Below, in pieces: positions 42,785 to 51,578 of a stretch of DNA of 64,000 nt. Source of the DNA: Methylobacteriaceae bacterium (GTDB taxonomy: Bacteria > Pseudomonadota > Alphaproteobacteria > Rhizobiales > Beijerinckiaceae); assembly GCA_947444195.1 (NCBI GenBank), contig CANEZL010000012.1:1-64000 (forward strand). The letters are read 5' to 3'. Positions within the stretch are counted from its first letter, which is position 1; each line of letters begins with the position of its first letter. The position numbers were made by a program, and so were the translations under genes. A model generated the notes under the pieces. The model saw only the letters and a program-made list of their open reading frames with translations. It searched no databases and was not told the origin of the DNA.

Positions 42785-43987
42785 ATGCTGCGATCCCTGC
42801 TGCTCGCCACCGCGCTCTGCGCCCTGACCACCGCCGGCGCCCTCGCGCAGACGGCCGTGAAGATCGGCGTGCTGGGCGACCGCTCCGGCGTCTATTCCGA
42901 CATCAGCGGCGAGGGCTCGGTGGTGGCCGCGCGCATGGCGGTGGAGGACTTCGCCAAGATCGACCCGAGCGTGAAGGCGGAGATCATCTCCGCCGACCAC
43001 CAGAACAAGCCCGATGTCGGCGCGGCGCTCGCCCGGCAATGGTACGACCGCGACAACGTCGACATGGTCATCGACGGCGTCACCTCCTCCGTGGCGCTCG
43101 CCATCAACCAAGTGACGCGCGAGAAGAACAAGGCCTTCATCGACACGGGCGCGGGCACCGCCGACCTCACCGGCTCGCAGTGCACCCCCAACACCGTGCA
43201 CTGGGTCTACGACACGGTGGCGCTCGCCAACGGCACCGGCGGCGCCATGGTGAAGCGCGGCGGCGACACGTGGTTCTTCCTCACCGCCGACTACGTGTTC
43301 GGCCAGACCCTCCAGCGCGACACCACCGCCGTCGTCACCAAGAACGGCGGCAAGGTGGTCGGCTCGGTCAAGACGCCGTTCCCCACCGCCGACTTCTCCT
43401 CCTTCCTGCTCCAGGCTCAAGGGTCGGGCGCCAAGGTGATCGGGCTGGCGAACGCCGGCGGCGACACCATCAACGCCATCAAGCAGGCCGGCGAGTTCGG
43501 CATCACCGAGGGCGGGCAGGCGCTGGCCGGCCTCCTCGTCTTCTCCTCCGACGTCTACTCGCTCGGCACCAAGGTGGCCCAGGGCCTCGTGCTCACCGAG
43601 CCCTTCTACTGGGACCTGAACGACGGCACCCGCGCCTTCTCGGAGCGCTTCGCCAAGCAGATGAACGGCCGCAAGCCCACCGCCAACCACGCGGGCGTCT
43701 ATGCCGGCACCCTGCACTACCTGAAGGCCGCCGCCGCCCTGAAGGACGTGAAGGACGGCGCCAAGACGGTGGCCAAGATGAAGGAGATCCCCACCGACGA
43801 TCCGCTCTTCGGCAAGGGCGTGATCCGCGTGGACGGGCGCAAGATCCACGACATGTACCTGTTCGAGGTGAAGAAGCCCGCCGAGTCGAAGGACCCGTGG
43901 GACCTCTACAAGACGCTGGCCACCATCCCCGGCAACGAGGTCTTCCGCCCGCTCAACGAGGGCGGCTGCCCCCTGGTGAAGGGCTGA
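42785..43987 (+). CDS. Periplasmic branched-chain amino acid-type solute-binding protein
   Basis: The 400-residue product has a signal peptide (MLRSLLLATALCALTTAGAL, cleaved after ALA) and the type I periplasmic binding fold: VKIGVLGDRSGVYSDISGEG, IISADHQNKPDVGAALARQW, DMVIDGVTSSVALAINQV, TWFFLTADYVFGQTLQRDT, and QGLVLTEPFYWDLND. It carries the solute to the LivHM permease. The ligand may be an amino acid or another small organic compound; residue details do not decide. ATG 42785 has AGGA nearby. It lies 99 nt after livF and before a long hairpin in the operon. Confidence 0.9.
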   Translation: MLRSLLLATALCALTTAGALAQTAVKIGVLGDRSGVYSDISGEGSVVAARMAVEDFAKIDPSVKAEIISADHQNKPDVGAALARQWYDRDNVDMVIDGVTSSVALAINQVTREKNKAFIDTGAGTADLTGSQCTPNTVHWVYDTVALANGTGGAMVKRGGDTWFFLTADYVFGQTLQRDTTAVVTKNGGKVVGSVKTPFPTADFSSFLLQAQGSGAKVIGLANAGGDTINAIKQAGEFGITEGGQALAGLLVFSSDVYSLGTKVAQGLVLTEPFYWDLNDGTRAFSERFAKQMNGRKPTANHAGVYAGTLHYLKAAAALKDVKDGAKTVAKMKEIPTDDPLFGKGVIRVDGRKIHDMYLFEVKKPAESKDPWDLYKTLATIPGNEVFRPLNEGGCPLVKG

Positions 43988-43996
43988 CGCTGCGTT

Positions 43997-44111
43997 TCCC
44001 TCCCCCTTGCGGGGAGGGGTTCAGGGGTGGGGGTGGTGCAGGAGGCGCCGCCCGCGATCCATCCGGCACCACCCCCACCTCCGGCTCCTCCCCGCAAGGG
44101 GGAGGAGGGCT
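43997..44111. repeat. Long palindrome inside the liv operon
   Basis: CTCCCCCTTGCGGGGAGG at the left and CTCCTCCCCGCAAGGGGGAG at the right are nearly reverse complements, each also a small self-hairpin; between them lies GGGGTGGGGGTGGTGC matched by GGCACCACCCCCACC. The whole 115-nt stretch can fold into one long hairpin. It fills the gap between the binding-protein stop and the LivH gene. Confidence 0.75.
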
Positions 44112-44129
44112 GACGGCGAGACGGGACCC

Positions 44130-45017
44130 ATGACCACGATCTTCGGCGTGCCGACCCAGGCCCTGTTCGGGCAGCTCCTGCTCGGTCTGATCAACGGCTC
44201 GTTCTACGCGATCCTGTCGCTCGGGCTGGCGATCATCTTCGGGCTCCTGAACATCATCAACTTCGCCCACGGGGCGCTGTACATGATGGGCGCCTTCGTG
44301 GCCTGGATGCTGCTCACCTATCTCGGGCTGGGCTACTGGTGGGCGCTCGGCCTCGCGCCCCTCGTCGTCGGCCTGTTCGGCATCCTGCTGGAGCGCTTCC
44401 TGATCGCCCGGCTGTACAAGCTCGACCACCTCTACGGCCTGCTCCTCACCTTCGGTCTGGCGCTCATCATCCAGGGCCTGTTCCGCAACCAGTACGGCGT
44501 CTCGGGGCTCCCCTACGCCATTCCCTCCGAACTCTCCGGCGGCCAGCGCCTGCCCTTCATGTTCCTGCCGAACTACCGGGCCTGGGTGGTGGTGGCCTCG
44601 CTCACCGTGTGCCTCGCCACCTGGCTCGTCATCGAGAAGACCAAGCTCGGCGCGTATCTCCGCGCCGCCACCGAGAACCCGACCCTTGTCCAGGCCTTCG
44701 GCGTGAACGTGCCGCTGTTCCTGACGCTGACCTACGGGTTCGGCGTGGCGCTTGCAGGGTTCGCCGGCGTGCTCGCCGCGCCGATCTACTCGGTCAACCC
44801 GAACATGGGCGCCGACATCATCATCGTGGTCTTCGCCGTGGTCGTCATCGGCGGCATGGGCTCGATCCTGGGCTCGGTCATCACCGGCTTCGCGCTGGGG
44901 CTGGTGGAGGGCCTGACCAAGGTGTTCTATCCGGAAGCCTCGGCGACGGTGATCTTCGTCATCATGGTGCTGGTGCTGCTCGTGAAGCCCGCCGGCCTGT
45001 TCGGCCGCACGGCCTGA
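44130..45017 (+). CDS. livH: Branched-chain amino acid-type ABC permease (LivH)
   Basis: The 295-residue membrane protein starts MTTIFGVPTQALFGQLLLGL and shows the LivH start pattern LINGSFYAILSLGLAIIFGLLNIINFAHGALYMMGAF, then about eight membrane helices. Near the end VVIGGMGSILGSVITGFALG is the EAA-like coupling region contacting the ATPases. The last segment ATVIFVIMVLVLLVKPAGLFG is the usual end. It is 19 nt from the hairpin repeat and 24 nt upstream of livM. Confidence 0.92.
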   Translation: MTTIFGVPTQALFGQLLLGLINGSFYAILSLGLAIIFGLLNIINFAHGALYMMGAFVAWMLLTYLGLGYWWALGLAPLVVGLFGILLERFLIARLYKLDHLYGLLLTFGLALIIQGLFRNQYGVSGLPYAIPSELSGGQRLPFMFLPNYRAWVVVASLTVCLATWLVIEKTKLGAYLRAATENPTLVQAFGVNVPLFLTLTYGFGVALAGFAGVLAAPIYSVNPNMGADIIIVVFAVVVIGGMGSILGSVITGFALGLVEGLTKVFYPEASATVIFVIMVLVLLVKPAGLFGRTA

Positions 45018-45041
45018 TCCCCGGTCCGAGGAAACCTGACC

Positions 45042-46028
45042 ATGGCCGACACCGCCGCCCTCGACGCCGCCCCGATCGCCGCTGCCCGGCCCGTCTCCCG
45101 GGACGACAAGGCGCTCCACCGCAAGGTCTTCGCGGGGCTCGCGCTCGCGCTCGTGCTGGCGCCGCTGGTGCTCTACCCCGTCTTCCTGATGAAGGTGCTG
45201 TGCTTCGCGCTGTTCGCGCTGGCCTTCAACCTGCTGCTCGGCTACGGCGGCCTGCTCTCCTTCGGGCACGCCGCCTATTTCGGCATGGCGAGCTACGTCT
45301 GCGCTTACAGTGCCAAGGTCTGGGGCCTGACCCCGGAACTGGCGATCCTCACCGGCACCGCCACGGCGGCCATCCTCGGCCTCGTGTTCGGGGCGCTGGC
45401 GATCCGGCGGCAGGGCATCTACTTCTCGATGATCACCCTGGCGCTCGCGCAGATGGTGTTCTTCTTCTCCCTGCAGGCGAAGTTCACCGGCGGCGAGGAC
45501 GGCATCCAGGCGGTGCCGCGGGGCAGCCTGTTCGGCGCGATCAGCCTCGAGGACGACCGGGTGCTCTACGCCCTGGTGGCGCTGATCTTCTTCGGCGGGA
45601 TGCTGCTGATCTACCGCATCATCCACTCGCCCTTCGGGCAGGTGCTGAAGGCGATCCGCGACAACGAGCCCCGCGCGGTCTCCCTCGGCTACCGGGTCAA
45701 CCAGTACAAGCTCGCCGTCTTCGTGCTCTCGGCGACGCTCGCGGGCGCCGCCGGGGCCACCAAGGCGCTGGTCTTCCAGCTCGCCTCCCTCACCGACGTG
45801 CACTGGTCCATGTCGGGCGAGGTGGTGCTGATGACGCTGGTGGGCGGCATGGGCACGGTGTTCGGCCCGATCGCGGGCGCGCTGGTGATCATCACCATGG
45901 AGACCTACCTCGCCCAGTTCGGTGCCTGGGTGACGGTGATCCAGGGCGCGGTCTTCGTGCTCTGCGTGCTCTTGTTCCGCGAGGGCATCGTCGGCCTGTT
46001 CGCGCGGATCCTGAAGAAGCCGCTCTGA
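45042..46028 (+). CDS. livM: Branched-chain amino acid-type ABC permease (LivM)
   Basis: The 328-residue protein has about eight to ten membrane helices. The typical start FALFALAFNLLLGYGGLLSFGHAAYFGMASYV, LGLVFGALAIRRQGIYFSMITLALAQM, and KAIRDNEPRAVSLGYRVNQYKL with the cytoplasmic coupling loop VVLMTLVGGMGTVFGPIAGA are all present. The gene follows livH with a 24-nt gap; together they form the channel. The operon order is livG, livF, binding protein, livH, livM. Confidence 0.92.
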   Translation: MADTAALDAAPIAAARPVSRDDKALHRKVFAGLALALVLAPLVLYPVFLMKVLCFALFALAFNLLLGYGGLLSFGHAAYFGMASYVCAYSAKVWGLTPELAILTGTATAAILGLVFGALAIRRQGIYFSMITLALAQMVFFFSLQAKFTGGEDGIQAVPRGSLFGAISLEDDRVLYALVALIFFGGMLLIYRIIHSPFGQVLKAIRDNEPRAVSLGYRVNQYKLAVFVLSATLAGAAGATKALVFQLASLTDVHWSMSGEVVLMTLVGGMGTVFGPIAGALVIITMETYLAQFGAWVTVIQGAVFVLCVLLFREGIVGLFARILKKPL

Positions 46029-46048
46029 GCCTCCGCGACCACGGGCCG

Positions 46049-46285
46049 ATGACCCTCGTCTTCAACGAGCGGACGAAGCTCCTCGCCACCGCGCTCAACA
46101 CCGCGGCGACCTCGTGCGTCACGATCGGCATCGCCACGCCGATCGCGGGCTACATCTACGACGTCGGCAACATGCAGGCGACGCTCCGACCCGGCCTGTT
46201 GCTGCTCGCAGCACTCGGTTGGCTTTCGGCGGCGGTCCTCCTACATTTGATCGCACGGTGGGTTCTCGGGAGCCTCAAGCCATGA
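46049..46285 (+). CDS. Small two-helix membrane protein
   Basis: From ATG 46049 the frame gives 78 residues: [39 protein letters not shown], and the second hydrophobic stretch [20 protein letters not shown] followed by [13 protein letters not shown]. Two membrane helices with a short loop are likely. Its stop overlaps the next small gene by ATGA, and it begins 20 nt after livM, so it may be cotranscribed with the transporter. I have a memory of similar pairs in rhizobial genomes but cannot name the family. Confidence 0.65.
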   Translation: MTLVFNERTKLLATALNTAATSCVTIGIATPIAGYIYDVGNMQATLRPGLLLLAALGWLSAAVLLHLIARWVLGSLKP

Positions 46286-46416
46286 ACGAGACCGCGATCG
46301 TCGCCTTCGTCATCATGCCGATCGTCGTCGTCCTCCTGGGATTGGGAGCGGCACTCCTGCACGAGCGCGAAGCGCGTCGCCTCGACCGGGAGAACAAGGC
46401 CGCCGACCGCGGCTGA
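46282..46416 (+). CDS. Small single-helix membrane protein
   Basis: The 44-residue product starts at ATG 46282, overlapping the previous stop (ATGA). It has one hydrophobic segment ([20 protein letters not shown]) and a charged tail [20 protein letters not shown]. Overlapping translation suggests it forms a complex with the two-helix protein before it. The family and function are unknown. Confidence 0.65.
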   Translation: MNETAIVAFVIMPIVVVLLGLGAALLHEREARRLDRENKAADRG

Positions 46417-46427
46417 AGCGGGCACCC

Positions 46428-47186
46428 GTGCAGATCCAAGACCGCGTCTTCCTCGTCACCGGCGGCGCCTCGGGCCTCGGCCGGGCCGTGGCCGAGCATC
46501 TCCTCGGCGCGGGCGGGCGCGTCGTCGTCGCCGACATCGCGGAATCGGGGGCCGAGACCGCCGCGGCCCTCGGCTGCCGCTTCGTGCGCACCGACGTCGC
46601 CGACGAGGCCGATGGCCGGGCCGCGGTGGCCGAAGCCCTCGACGCCCACGGCCGTCTCGACGGGCTCGTGAACTGCGCCGGCATCGTCACGGGTGCGCGG
46701 GTCCTCGGCCGCGCCGGCCCGCACGACCTCGACAGCTTCGCCCGGACCGTCCGGGTCAACCTCGTCGGCACCTTCAACATGATCCGCCTCGCCGCCGGGG
46801 CGATCGCGGCGCACGCCCCGGATGCGGAGGGCCAGCGCGGCGTCATCGTCAGCACCAGTTCCATCGCCGCCTTCGACGGGCAGGTGGGACAGGCGGCCTA
46901 CGCCGCCTCGAAGGGCGGCGTGGCGAGCCTCACCCTGCCGCTCGCCCGCGACCTGGCGAGCCACGGCATCCGCGTGGTCGCGGTGGCGCCCGGCATCTTC
47001 GAGACGCCGATGATGGCGGGGCTACCCCCCGAGGTTCAGGAGGCGCTCGGCCACTCCGTGCCCTTCCCGCCCCGCCTCGGGCGCCCGGCGGAGTTCGCGC
47101 GCCTCGTCGCCCACGTCATCGAGAACGACATGCTCAACGGCGAGGTCATCCGCCTCGACGGGGCGCTGCGCATGGCGCCGCGCTGA
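46428..47186 (+). CDS. 3-hydroxyacyl-CoA dehydrogenase type II-like SDR
   Basis: The 252-residue short-chain dehydrogenase starts at GTG 46428: [20 protein letters not shown] binds the dinucleotide, VNCAGIV follows, the catalytic set is S in [11 protein letters not shown] and Y-x-x-x-K in AAYAASKGG, and the end [15 protein letters not shown] with [18 protein letters not shown]. This arrangement, with a short length and NAD site, resembles HSD17B10/HADH2 proteins that oxidise 3-hydroxyacyl-CoA. A thiolase gene follows 28 nt later, so the pair can run the last two steps of beta-oxidation of a short branched or straight acyl-CoA. Confidence 0.85.
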   Translation: MQIQDRVFLVTGGASGLGRAVAEHLLGAGGRVVVADIAESGAETAAALGCRFVRTDVADEADGRAAVAEALDAHGRLDGLVNCAGIVTGARVLGRAGPHDLDSFARTVRVNLVGTFNMIRLAAGAIAAHAPDAEGQRGVIVSTSSIAAFDGQVGQAAYAASKGGVASLTLPLARDLASHGIRVVAVAPGIFETPMMAGLPPEVQEALGHSVPFPPRLGRPAEFARLVAHVIENDMLNGEVIRLDGALRMAPR

Positions 47187-47214
47187 GCGGCGTAGCGCGT
47201 CAGGAGGACAGCCG

Positions 47215-48399
47215 ATGCAGGATCCCGTCGTCATCGTCGGCGCGGCGCGCACCCCCGTCGGCGCGCTCCAGGGCGACTTCGCGGACCTGGCCGCCCCGGA
47301 TCTCGGCGCGGCGGCGATCCGCGCCGCGGTGGCGCGGGCCGGGATCGCGCCGGAGGCGGTGGAGGACGTCGTGTTCGGCTGCGTCCTGCCCGCGGGGCAG
47401 GGCCAGGCCCCGGCCCGGCAGGCCGCCCTCAAGGCCGGGCTGCCGCAGGGCGCCGGCGCCACCACCGTCAACAAGATGTGCGGCTCGGGCATGAAGGCGG
47501 TGATGCTCGCCCATGACGGCCTCGCGCTGGGCCACGCCGCGGTGGCGGTGGCGGGCGGCATGGAGAGCATGACCAACGCCCCCTACCTCCTCGACCGGGC
47601 GCGCGCCGGCTACCGCATGGGCCACGGGCAGGTGCGCGACCACATGTTCCTCGACGGTCTGGAGGACGCCTACGAGCGCGGCCGGCTGATGGGCACCTTC
47701 GCCGAGGATTGCGCCGGCGCCTACGGCTTCACGCGGCAGGCGCAGGACGCCTACGCGCTGGCCTCCCTCGCCCGGGCCCGGGCCGCCGCCGCGGGCGGGC
47801 GCTTCTCCGCCGAGATCGTCCCCGTCGCCGTGCGGGCGGGCCGCGCCGAGCGGGTGGTCGAGGCCGACGAGCAGCCGGGCCGGGCCCGGCCCGACAAGAT
47901 CCCCGACCTGCGCCCCGCCTTCCGCGAGGGCGGCACGGTGACCGCGGCCAACTCGTCCTCGATCTCCGACGGGGCGGCGGCCCTGGTGCTGATGCGCCTG
48001 TCCGAGGCCGAGGGGCGGGGCTTGCGGCCGCTCGCGGCGATCCGCGGCCACGCCACCCACGCCCAGGCACCGAACCTGTTCACCACCGCCCCCGTCGGCG
48101 CGATCCGCAGGCTCCTCGACCGCACCGGCTGGGCGACGGGCGCGGTCGACCTCTACGAGATCAACGAGGCCTTCGCGGTCGTCGCCATGGCGGCGATGCG
48201 CGACCTCGACCTCGATCACGACCGGGTGAACGTGCACGGGGGCGCCTGCGCCCTCGGCCACCCGATCGGCGCGTCGGGGGCGCGCATCCTCGTCACCCTC
48301 CTCGCCGCCCTGGAGAGCCACGGCCTGCGCCGCGGCGTCGCGGCCCTGTGCATCGGCGGCGGCGAGGCCACCGCGGTCGCCATCGAGCGGCTGGATTGA
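47215..48399 (+). CDS. Acetyl-CoA acetyltransferase (thiolase)
   Basis: The 394-residue thiolase has its nucleophile in TVNKMCGSGMKAV (Cys89), GGMESMTNAPYLL, the base-site His in NVHGGACALGHPIGASGARI, and the second Cys in LCIGGGEATAVAIERL. It condenses or cleaves acetyl-CoA units. Together with the SDR it could degrade branched-chain amino acid-derived acyl-CoAs (isoleucine route), which would fit the transporter upstream; that link is inference only. AGGAGGA precedes ATG 47215. Confidence 0.92.
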   Translation: MQDPVVIVGAARTPVGALQGDFADLAAPDLGAAAIRAAVARAGIAPEAVEDVVFGCVLPAGQGQAPARQAALKAGLPQGAGATTVNKMCGSGMKAVMLAHDGLALGHAAVAVAGGMESMTNAPYLLDRARAGYRMGHGQVRDHMFLDGLEDAYERGRLMGTFAEDCAGAYGFTRQAQDAYALASLARARAAAAGGRFSAEIVPVAVRAGRAERVVEADEQPGRARPDKIPDLRPAFREGGTVTAANSSSISDGAAALVLMRLSEAEGRGLRPLAAIRGHATHAQAPNLFTTAPVGAIRRLLDRTGWATGAVDLYEINEAFAVVAMAAMRDLDLDHDRVNVHGGACALGHPIGASGARILVTLLAALESHGLRRGVAALCIGGGEATAVAIERLD

Positions 48400-48593
48400 T
48401 TCCGCCGCGGGCCGCAAGACGTGGACGGCGCCCAACTCAGATCAGGCCCTGTGGTTCCCAGACCACGCGAAGATAAAAGCGCGCCGCCCGCAATGGTCGG
48501 GCCGCCGAGGACCGGGAAATCCGCGGGCCGGTGAGATTTCGTTAACCATCTCGTCGCAGGCTCGTCGCATCCCGTCACACAGGTGCCAGACCG

Positions 48594-48956
48594 ATGAAGG
48601 CCCCGCCGCTCAGCGTCGACGATCCGGCGCAGGATTGCCCCGTCCCCCTCGAGACCCTGAGCCGCCTCGGCCGCACCCCGCCGGACGCGATCCCGGAGAT
48701 GGTCGCGGGCATCCCCGAGGCGGTGCGGGCGCGGCTCGCCGTCTATCTCTACGGGCGCAGCCACACCTACGAACTCGGAATCCGCATCGCCGCGACCTGC
48801 GAGGGCAACGCCCTGCGCCGCGCGGCCGGCCTCGTCGGCAGCACCCTCTACGGCCTGTCGCGCCAGCCCTACGCCGCGCCGAGCTACGGCAGCGCGCGGA
48901 CGGGGGGCGGCACCCGGATCAGCCTCGCCGGACCGCGCCTCGCGCAGCGCGGCTGA
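48594..48956 (+). CDS. Hypothetical protein of 120 residues
   Basis: The product starts MKAPPLSVDDPAQDCPVPLE and contains a helix-rich centre (IPEMVAGIPEAVRARLAVYLYGRSHTYELGIRIAATCEG), then ALRRAAGLVGSTLYGLSRQP and a Gly/Ser tail. It has no signal peptide and no recognised family. It ends about 100 bp before mutL on the same strand. The 194-bp gap before it has GTTAACC-type AT-rich spots near 48543 that could be its promoter. Confidence 0.6.
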   Translation: MKAPPLSVDDPAQDCPVPLETLSRLGRTPPDAIPEMVAGIPEAVRARLAVYLYGRSHTYELGIRIAATCEGNALRRAAGLVGSTLYGLSRQPYAAPSYGSARTGGGTRISLAGPRLAQRG

Positions 48957-49055
48957 CCGTCCGGTGAGCCGGCCGGGTCATCCCCGGCCGGCCGCGCGGC
49001 GGCCATGGCTGGCCGGGCCGGGGATCGCTATATCTCGTCGGCCCATGAGCCGCCC

Positions 49056-51002
49056 ATGACCCGTGCCCGCCCCCCGGTCCGCCGCCTCGACCCCGTTCTC
49101 GTCGACCGCATCGCGGCGGGCGAGGTGGTGGAGCGCCCGGCCTCCGCCGTGAAGGAACTCGTCGAGAACGCCATCGATGCGGGGGCGCGGGCGATCGAGG
49201 TCACCATTGCGGGCGGCGGGCGCCAGCTGATCCGCGTGGTCGACGACGGCGCCGGGATGGGTCCGGAGGATCTGGCGCTGGCGGTGGAGCGCCACGCCAC
49301 CTCGAAACTGCCCGAGGGCGATCTCGGCCGCATCGACACCCTGGGCTTCCGCGGCGAGGCGCTGCCCTCCATCGGCGCGGTGGCGCGCCTCGCCATCACC
49401 TCGCGCCCGGCCGACGCCGCGCAGGGGGCGAGCCTCACCGTCGATGCCGGCCTGAAGGGCGCGGTGCGCCCGGCGCCCGCCCAGCGCGGCACGCGCATCG
49501 AGGTGACGGAGCTGTTCGCGGCGACGCCCGCGCGGCTGAAGTTCCTCAAATCCGACCGGGCCGAGACCGCGGCGGTCTCCGAGGTCGTCCGGCGCCTCGC
49601 CGTCGCCCATGCCGGCATCCGCTTCACCCTGCGCACGGAGAGCGGAGCGCCCCTGGTGCTGCCCGCCGAGGAGGGCGACGCGGAGGCCGCCCGCCTGCGC
49701 CGCCTCGCCGGGGTGCTCGGGCCGGATTTCGCCGCCAACGCCCTGCCCGTCGACCTCACCCGCGAGGGCATCGCCATCACCGGCCATGCCGGGCTGCCGA
49801 CCTTCAACCGGGGGGCGCAAGGGCACATCCACCTCACCGTGAACGGGCGGCCGGTGCGCGACCGTCTTCTCATGGGCGCCGTGCGCGGGGCCTACGCCGA
49901 CACCCTGGCCTCGGACCGGCACCCCGTGCTCGGCCTGTTCCTCGCCTGCGACCCGGCGCTGGTCGACGTGAACGTGCATCCGGCCAAGACCGAGGTCCGC
50001 TTCCGGGAGCCGGGGCTGGTGCGGGCGCTGGTGGTCAGCGCGATCCACGAGGCCCTGCGCCGGGGCGGCGCGCGGGCCGCCACCACCGGCGCCGCCCGCG
50101 CCCTGGAGGCCCTGCGGCCCGCCGCGGCCCCCGTGCCCCTGCGCAGCTATTCCGGCGCGAGCGCGCCGGGCCTGTTCCGGCCCGAGCGCGGACCCGCGCC
50201 CGCGCGCCTGCCCTCCTTCGGCGCCCCCGCCGGCCACGGCGGAGGCCAGGGCGCCCTCGGCCTCGACAAACCGCCCCCCGCCCACGGCCCCGGCGGCTTC
50301 GGCGAAGCGGCGCAGACCGCCCTCGCGACGGAGGAGGCAGGCGCGGCCCCGCCCCAGGCGCGCACCTTCGCGGCGGAGGGGGAGGACGCCCTCGATTTCC
50401 CCCTCGGCGCCGCCCGCGCCCAGTTCCACGAGACCTACATCCTCGCCCAGACGCGGGACGGCATCGTCATCGTGGACCAGCACGCCGCCCACGAGCGCCT
50501 CGTCTACGAGCGGCTGAAGCGGGAGCGCGCGGCGGGGGGCATCCTGCGCCAGGGGCTCCTCATCCCCGAGGTGATCGAACTGCCCCCCGACGACGCCGCC
50601 CGGCTCGCCGCCGCGGCCCCGGATCTCGACCGGCTCGGCCTCGGCCTCGAAGCCTTCGGCCCCGGTGCCGTGCTGGTGCGCGAGGTGCCGAGCGCTCTCC
50701 GGAGCGCGTCGGTGCGCGCCCTGGTCGCCGACATCCTCGACGCCCTGGAGGCGAGCGGCGTCGAGGAGGGCGCGGCGGCGGCCGGCGAGGGCGGGCCCCT
50801 CGGGCGCCGCCTCGACGCGATCCTCTCGCGCATGAGTTGCCACGGCTCGATCCGGGCCGGGCGGCGCCTGCACCCGCAGGAGATGAACGCCCTCCTGCGC
50901 GAGATGGAGGCCACCGAGAATTCCGGGCAGTGCAACCACGGCCGCCCGACCTCCATCGCGCTGGCGCTCCACGACATCGAGCGCCTGTTCGGCCGGCGCT
51001 GA
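49056..51002 (+). CDS. mutL: DNA mismatch repair protein MutL (with endonuclease motif)
   Basis: The 648-residue protein has the GHKL ATPase at the N-terminus: AGEVVERPASAVKELVENAIDAGA (metal Asn/Glu), VDDGAGM, HATSKL, and GFRGEALPSIGAV. A Pro/Gly-rich linker spans about 330-450. The C-terminal part has DQHAAHERLVYE (from about 474), the DQHA(X)2E(X)4E endonuclease motif, and the late CNHGRPTSIAL, equivalent to CPHGRP. This suggests the strand-nicking MutL type, which does not depend on MutH. ATG 49056 is the likely start; the frame is open to 49005. A palindrome follows the stop. Confidence 0.94.
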   Translation: MTRARPPVRRLDPVLVDRIAAGEVVERPASAVKELVENAIDAGARAIEVTIAGGGRQLIRVVDDGAGMGPEDLALAVERHATSKLPEGDLGRIDTLGFRGEALPSIGAVARLAITSRPADAAQGASLTVDAGLKGAVRPAPAQRGTRIEVTELFAATPARLKFLKSDRAETAAVSEVVRRLAVAHAGIRFTLRTESGAPLVLPAEEGDAEAARLRRLAGVLGPDFAANALPVDLTREGIAITGHAGLPTFNRGAQGHIHLTVNGRPVRDRLLMGAVRGAYADTLASDRHPVLGLFLACDPALVDVNVHPAKTEVRFREPGLVRALVVSAIHEALRRGGARAATTGAARALEALRPAAAPVPLRSYSGASAPGLFRPERGPAPARLPSFGAPAGHGGGQGALGLDKPPPAHGPGGFGEAAQTALATEEAGAAPPQARTFAAEGEDALDFPLGAARAQFHETYILAQTRDGIVIVDQHAAHERLVYERLKRERAAGGILRQGLLIPEVIELPPDDAARLAAAAPDLDRLGLGLEAFGPGAVLVREVPSALRSASVRALVADILDALEASGVEEGAAAAGEGGPLGRRLDAILSRMSCHGSIRAGRRLHPQEMNALLREMEATENSGQCNHGRPTSIALALHDIERLFGRR

Positions 51003-51004
51003 CC

Positions 51005-51109
51005 CTAGAGCACGATGCTTTTTCACGGAACCGGCAGCATGCTCTATCTCTTTGTAGTCGCACGATGATTTCGGAAAACCGGATTCCACTTTTCCGCATC
51101 GTGCTCTAG
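51005..51109. repeat. Dispersed palindrome, family A (longest copy), after mutL
   Basis: CTAGAGCACGATGC (51005-51018) and GCATCGTGCTCTAG (51096-51109) form a perfect 14-bp inverted repeat enclosing 77 nt with inner GGAAAACCGGATTCC and CGATG blocks. It begins 2 nt after the mutL stop. The core resembles the copies at 167 and 14627. Confidence 0.8.
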
Positions 51110-51152
51110 TGTTCTGTCCCGCGGGGAGCGGGGACCGATCCGGAGGCCCGCG

Positions 51153-51494
51153 ATGCTCGGAAATCTGCTCGCCGACCTGCCGGAGGCCGGCGCGGAGGAG
51201 GTCTTCACGCGCATCCTGCGGGCGCCGGGTCTCGTCGTCGAGCGCATCGTCTCGACGGGCCAGGCGAGCCCGCCGGGCTTCTTCTACGACCAGCCGCAGG
51301 ACGAGTGGGTGCTGGTGCTCGCAGGCCATGCCGCCCTGCTCTTCGCTGACGAGGCCGAACCGCGCCGCCTCGGACCGGGGGACCACCTGCTGATCCCGGC
51401 CCGGCGGCGCCACCGCGTCGAGGGCACCGACCGCGATCCGCCCACGATCTGGCTCGCCCTGCATTTCGGCCCCGGCCTTCCGGAGGCTCCGTAG
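51153..51494 (+). CDS. Cupin-domain protein
   Basis: The 113-residue protein is a single cupin barrel: PPGFFYDQPQDEWVLVLAGHAALLF in place of motif 1 (with Glu and few His), then LGPGDHLLIPARRRHRVEGTD as motif 2 with H at the end of the motif. The metal set is incomplete compared with H-x-H-E-H cupins, so binding is uncertain. It could be a small sugar- or ligand-binding protein. ATG 51153 has a short purine run upstream. It is convergent with an SDR gene. Confidence 0.8.
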   Translation: MLGNLLADLPEAGAEEVFTRILRAPGLVVERIVSTGQASPPGFFYDQPQDEWVLVLAGHAALLFADEAEPRRLGPGDHLLIPARRRHRVEGTDRDPPTIWLALHFGPGLPEAP

Positions 51495-51578
51495 AGGATG
51501 CGGAGAAGCGAGGTCCGGCCATCGTCCCGAGGACCGCGCCCGGGACGATCGCCCGACGGCGGGGGAGCCGACCGGGCC

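Noticed and set aside
43953..45803. Minus-strand frame of 616 codons opposite livH and livM
   Set aside because: Antisense to two membrane permease genes; composition is His/Glu/Arg/Gly-rich noise.
41194..46028. Reading the importer as a urea transporter (Urt) because urease genes are in the window
   Set aside because: The operon is more than 12 kb from the urease genes, the binding protein start and the gene order differ from urtABCDE, and no UrtA-type motif was seen.
48978..51464. Minus-strand frame of 828 codons opposite mutL
   Set aside because: Antisense shadow of mutL.
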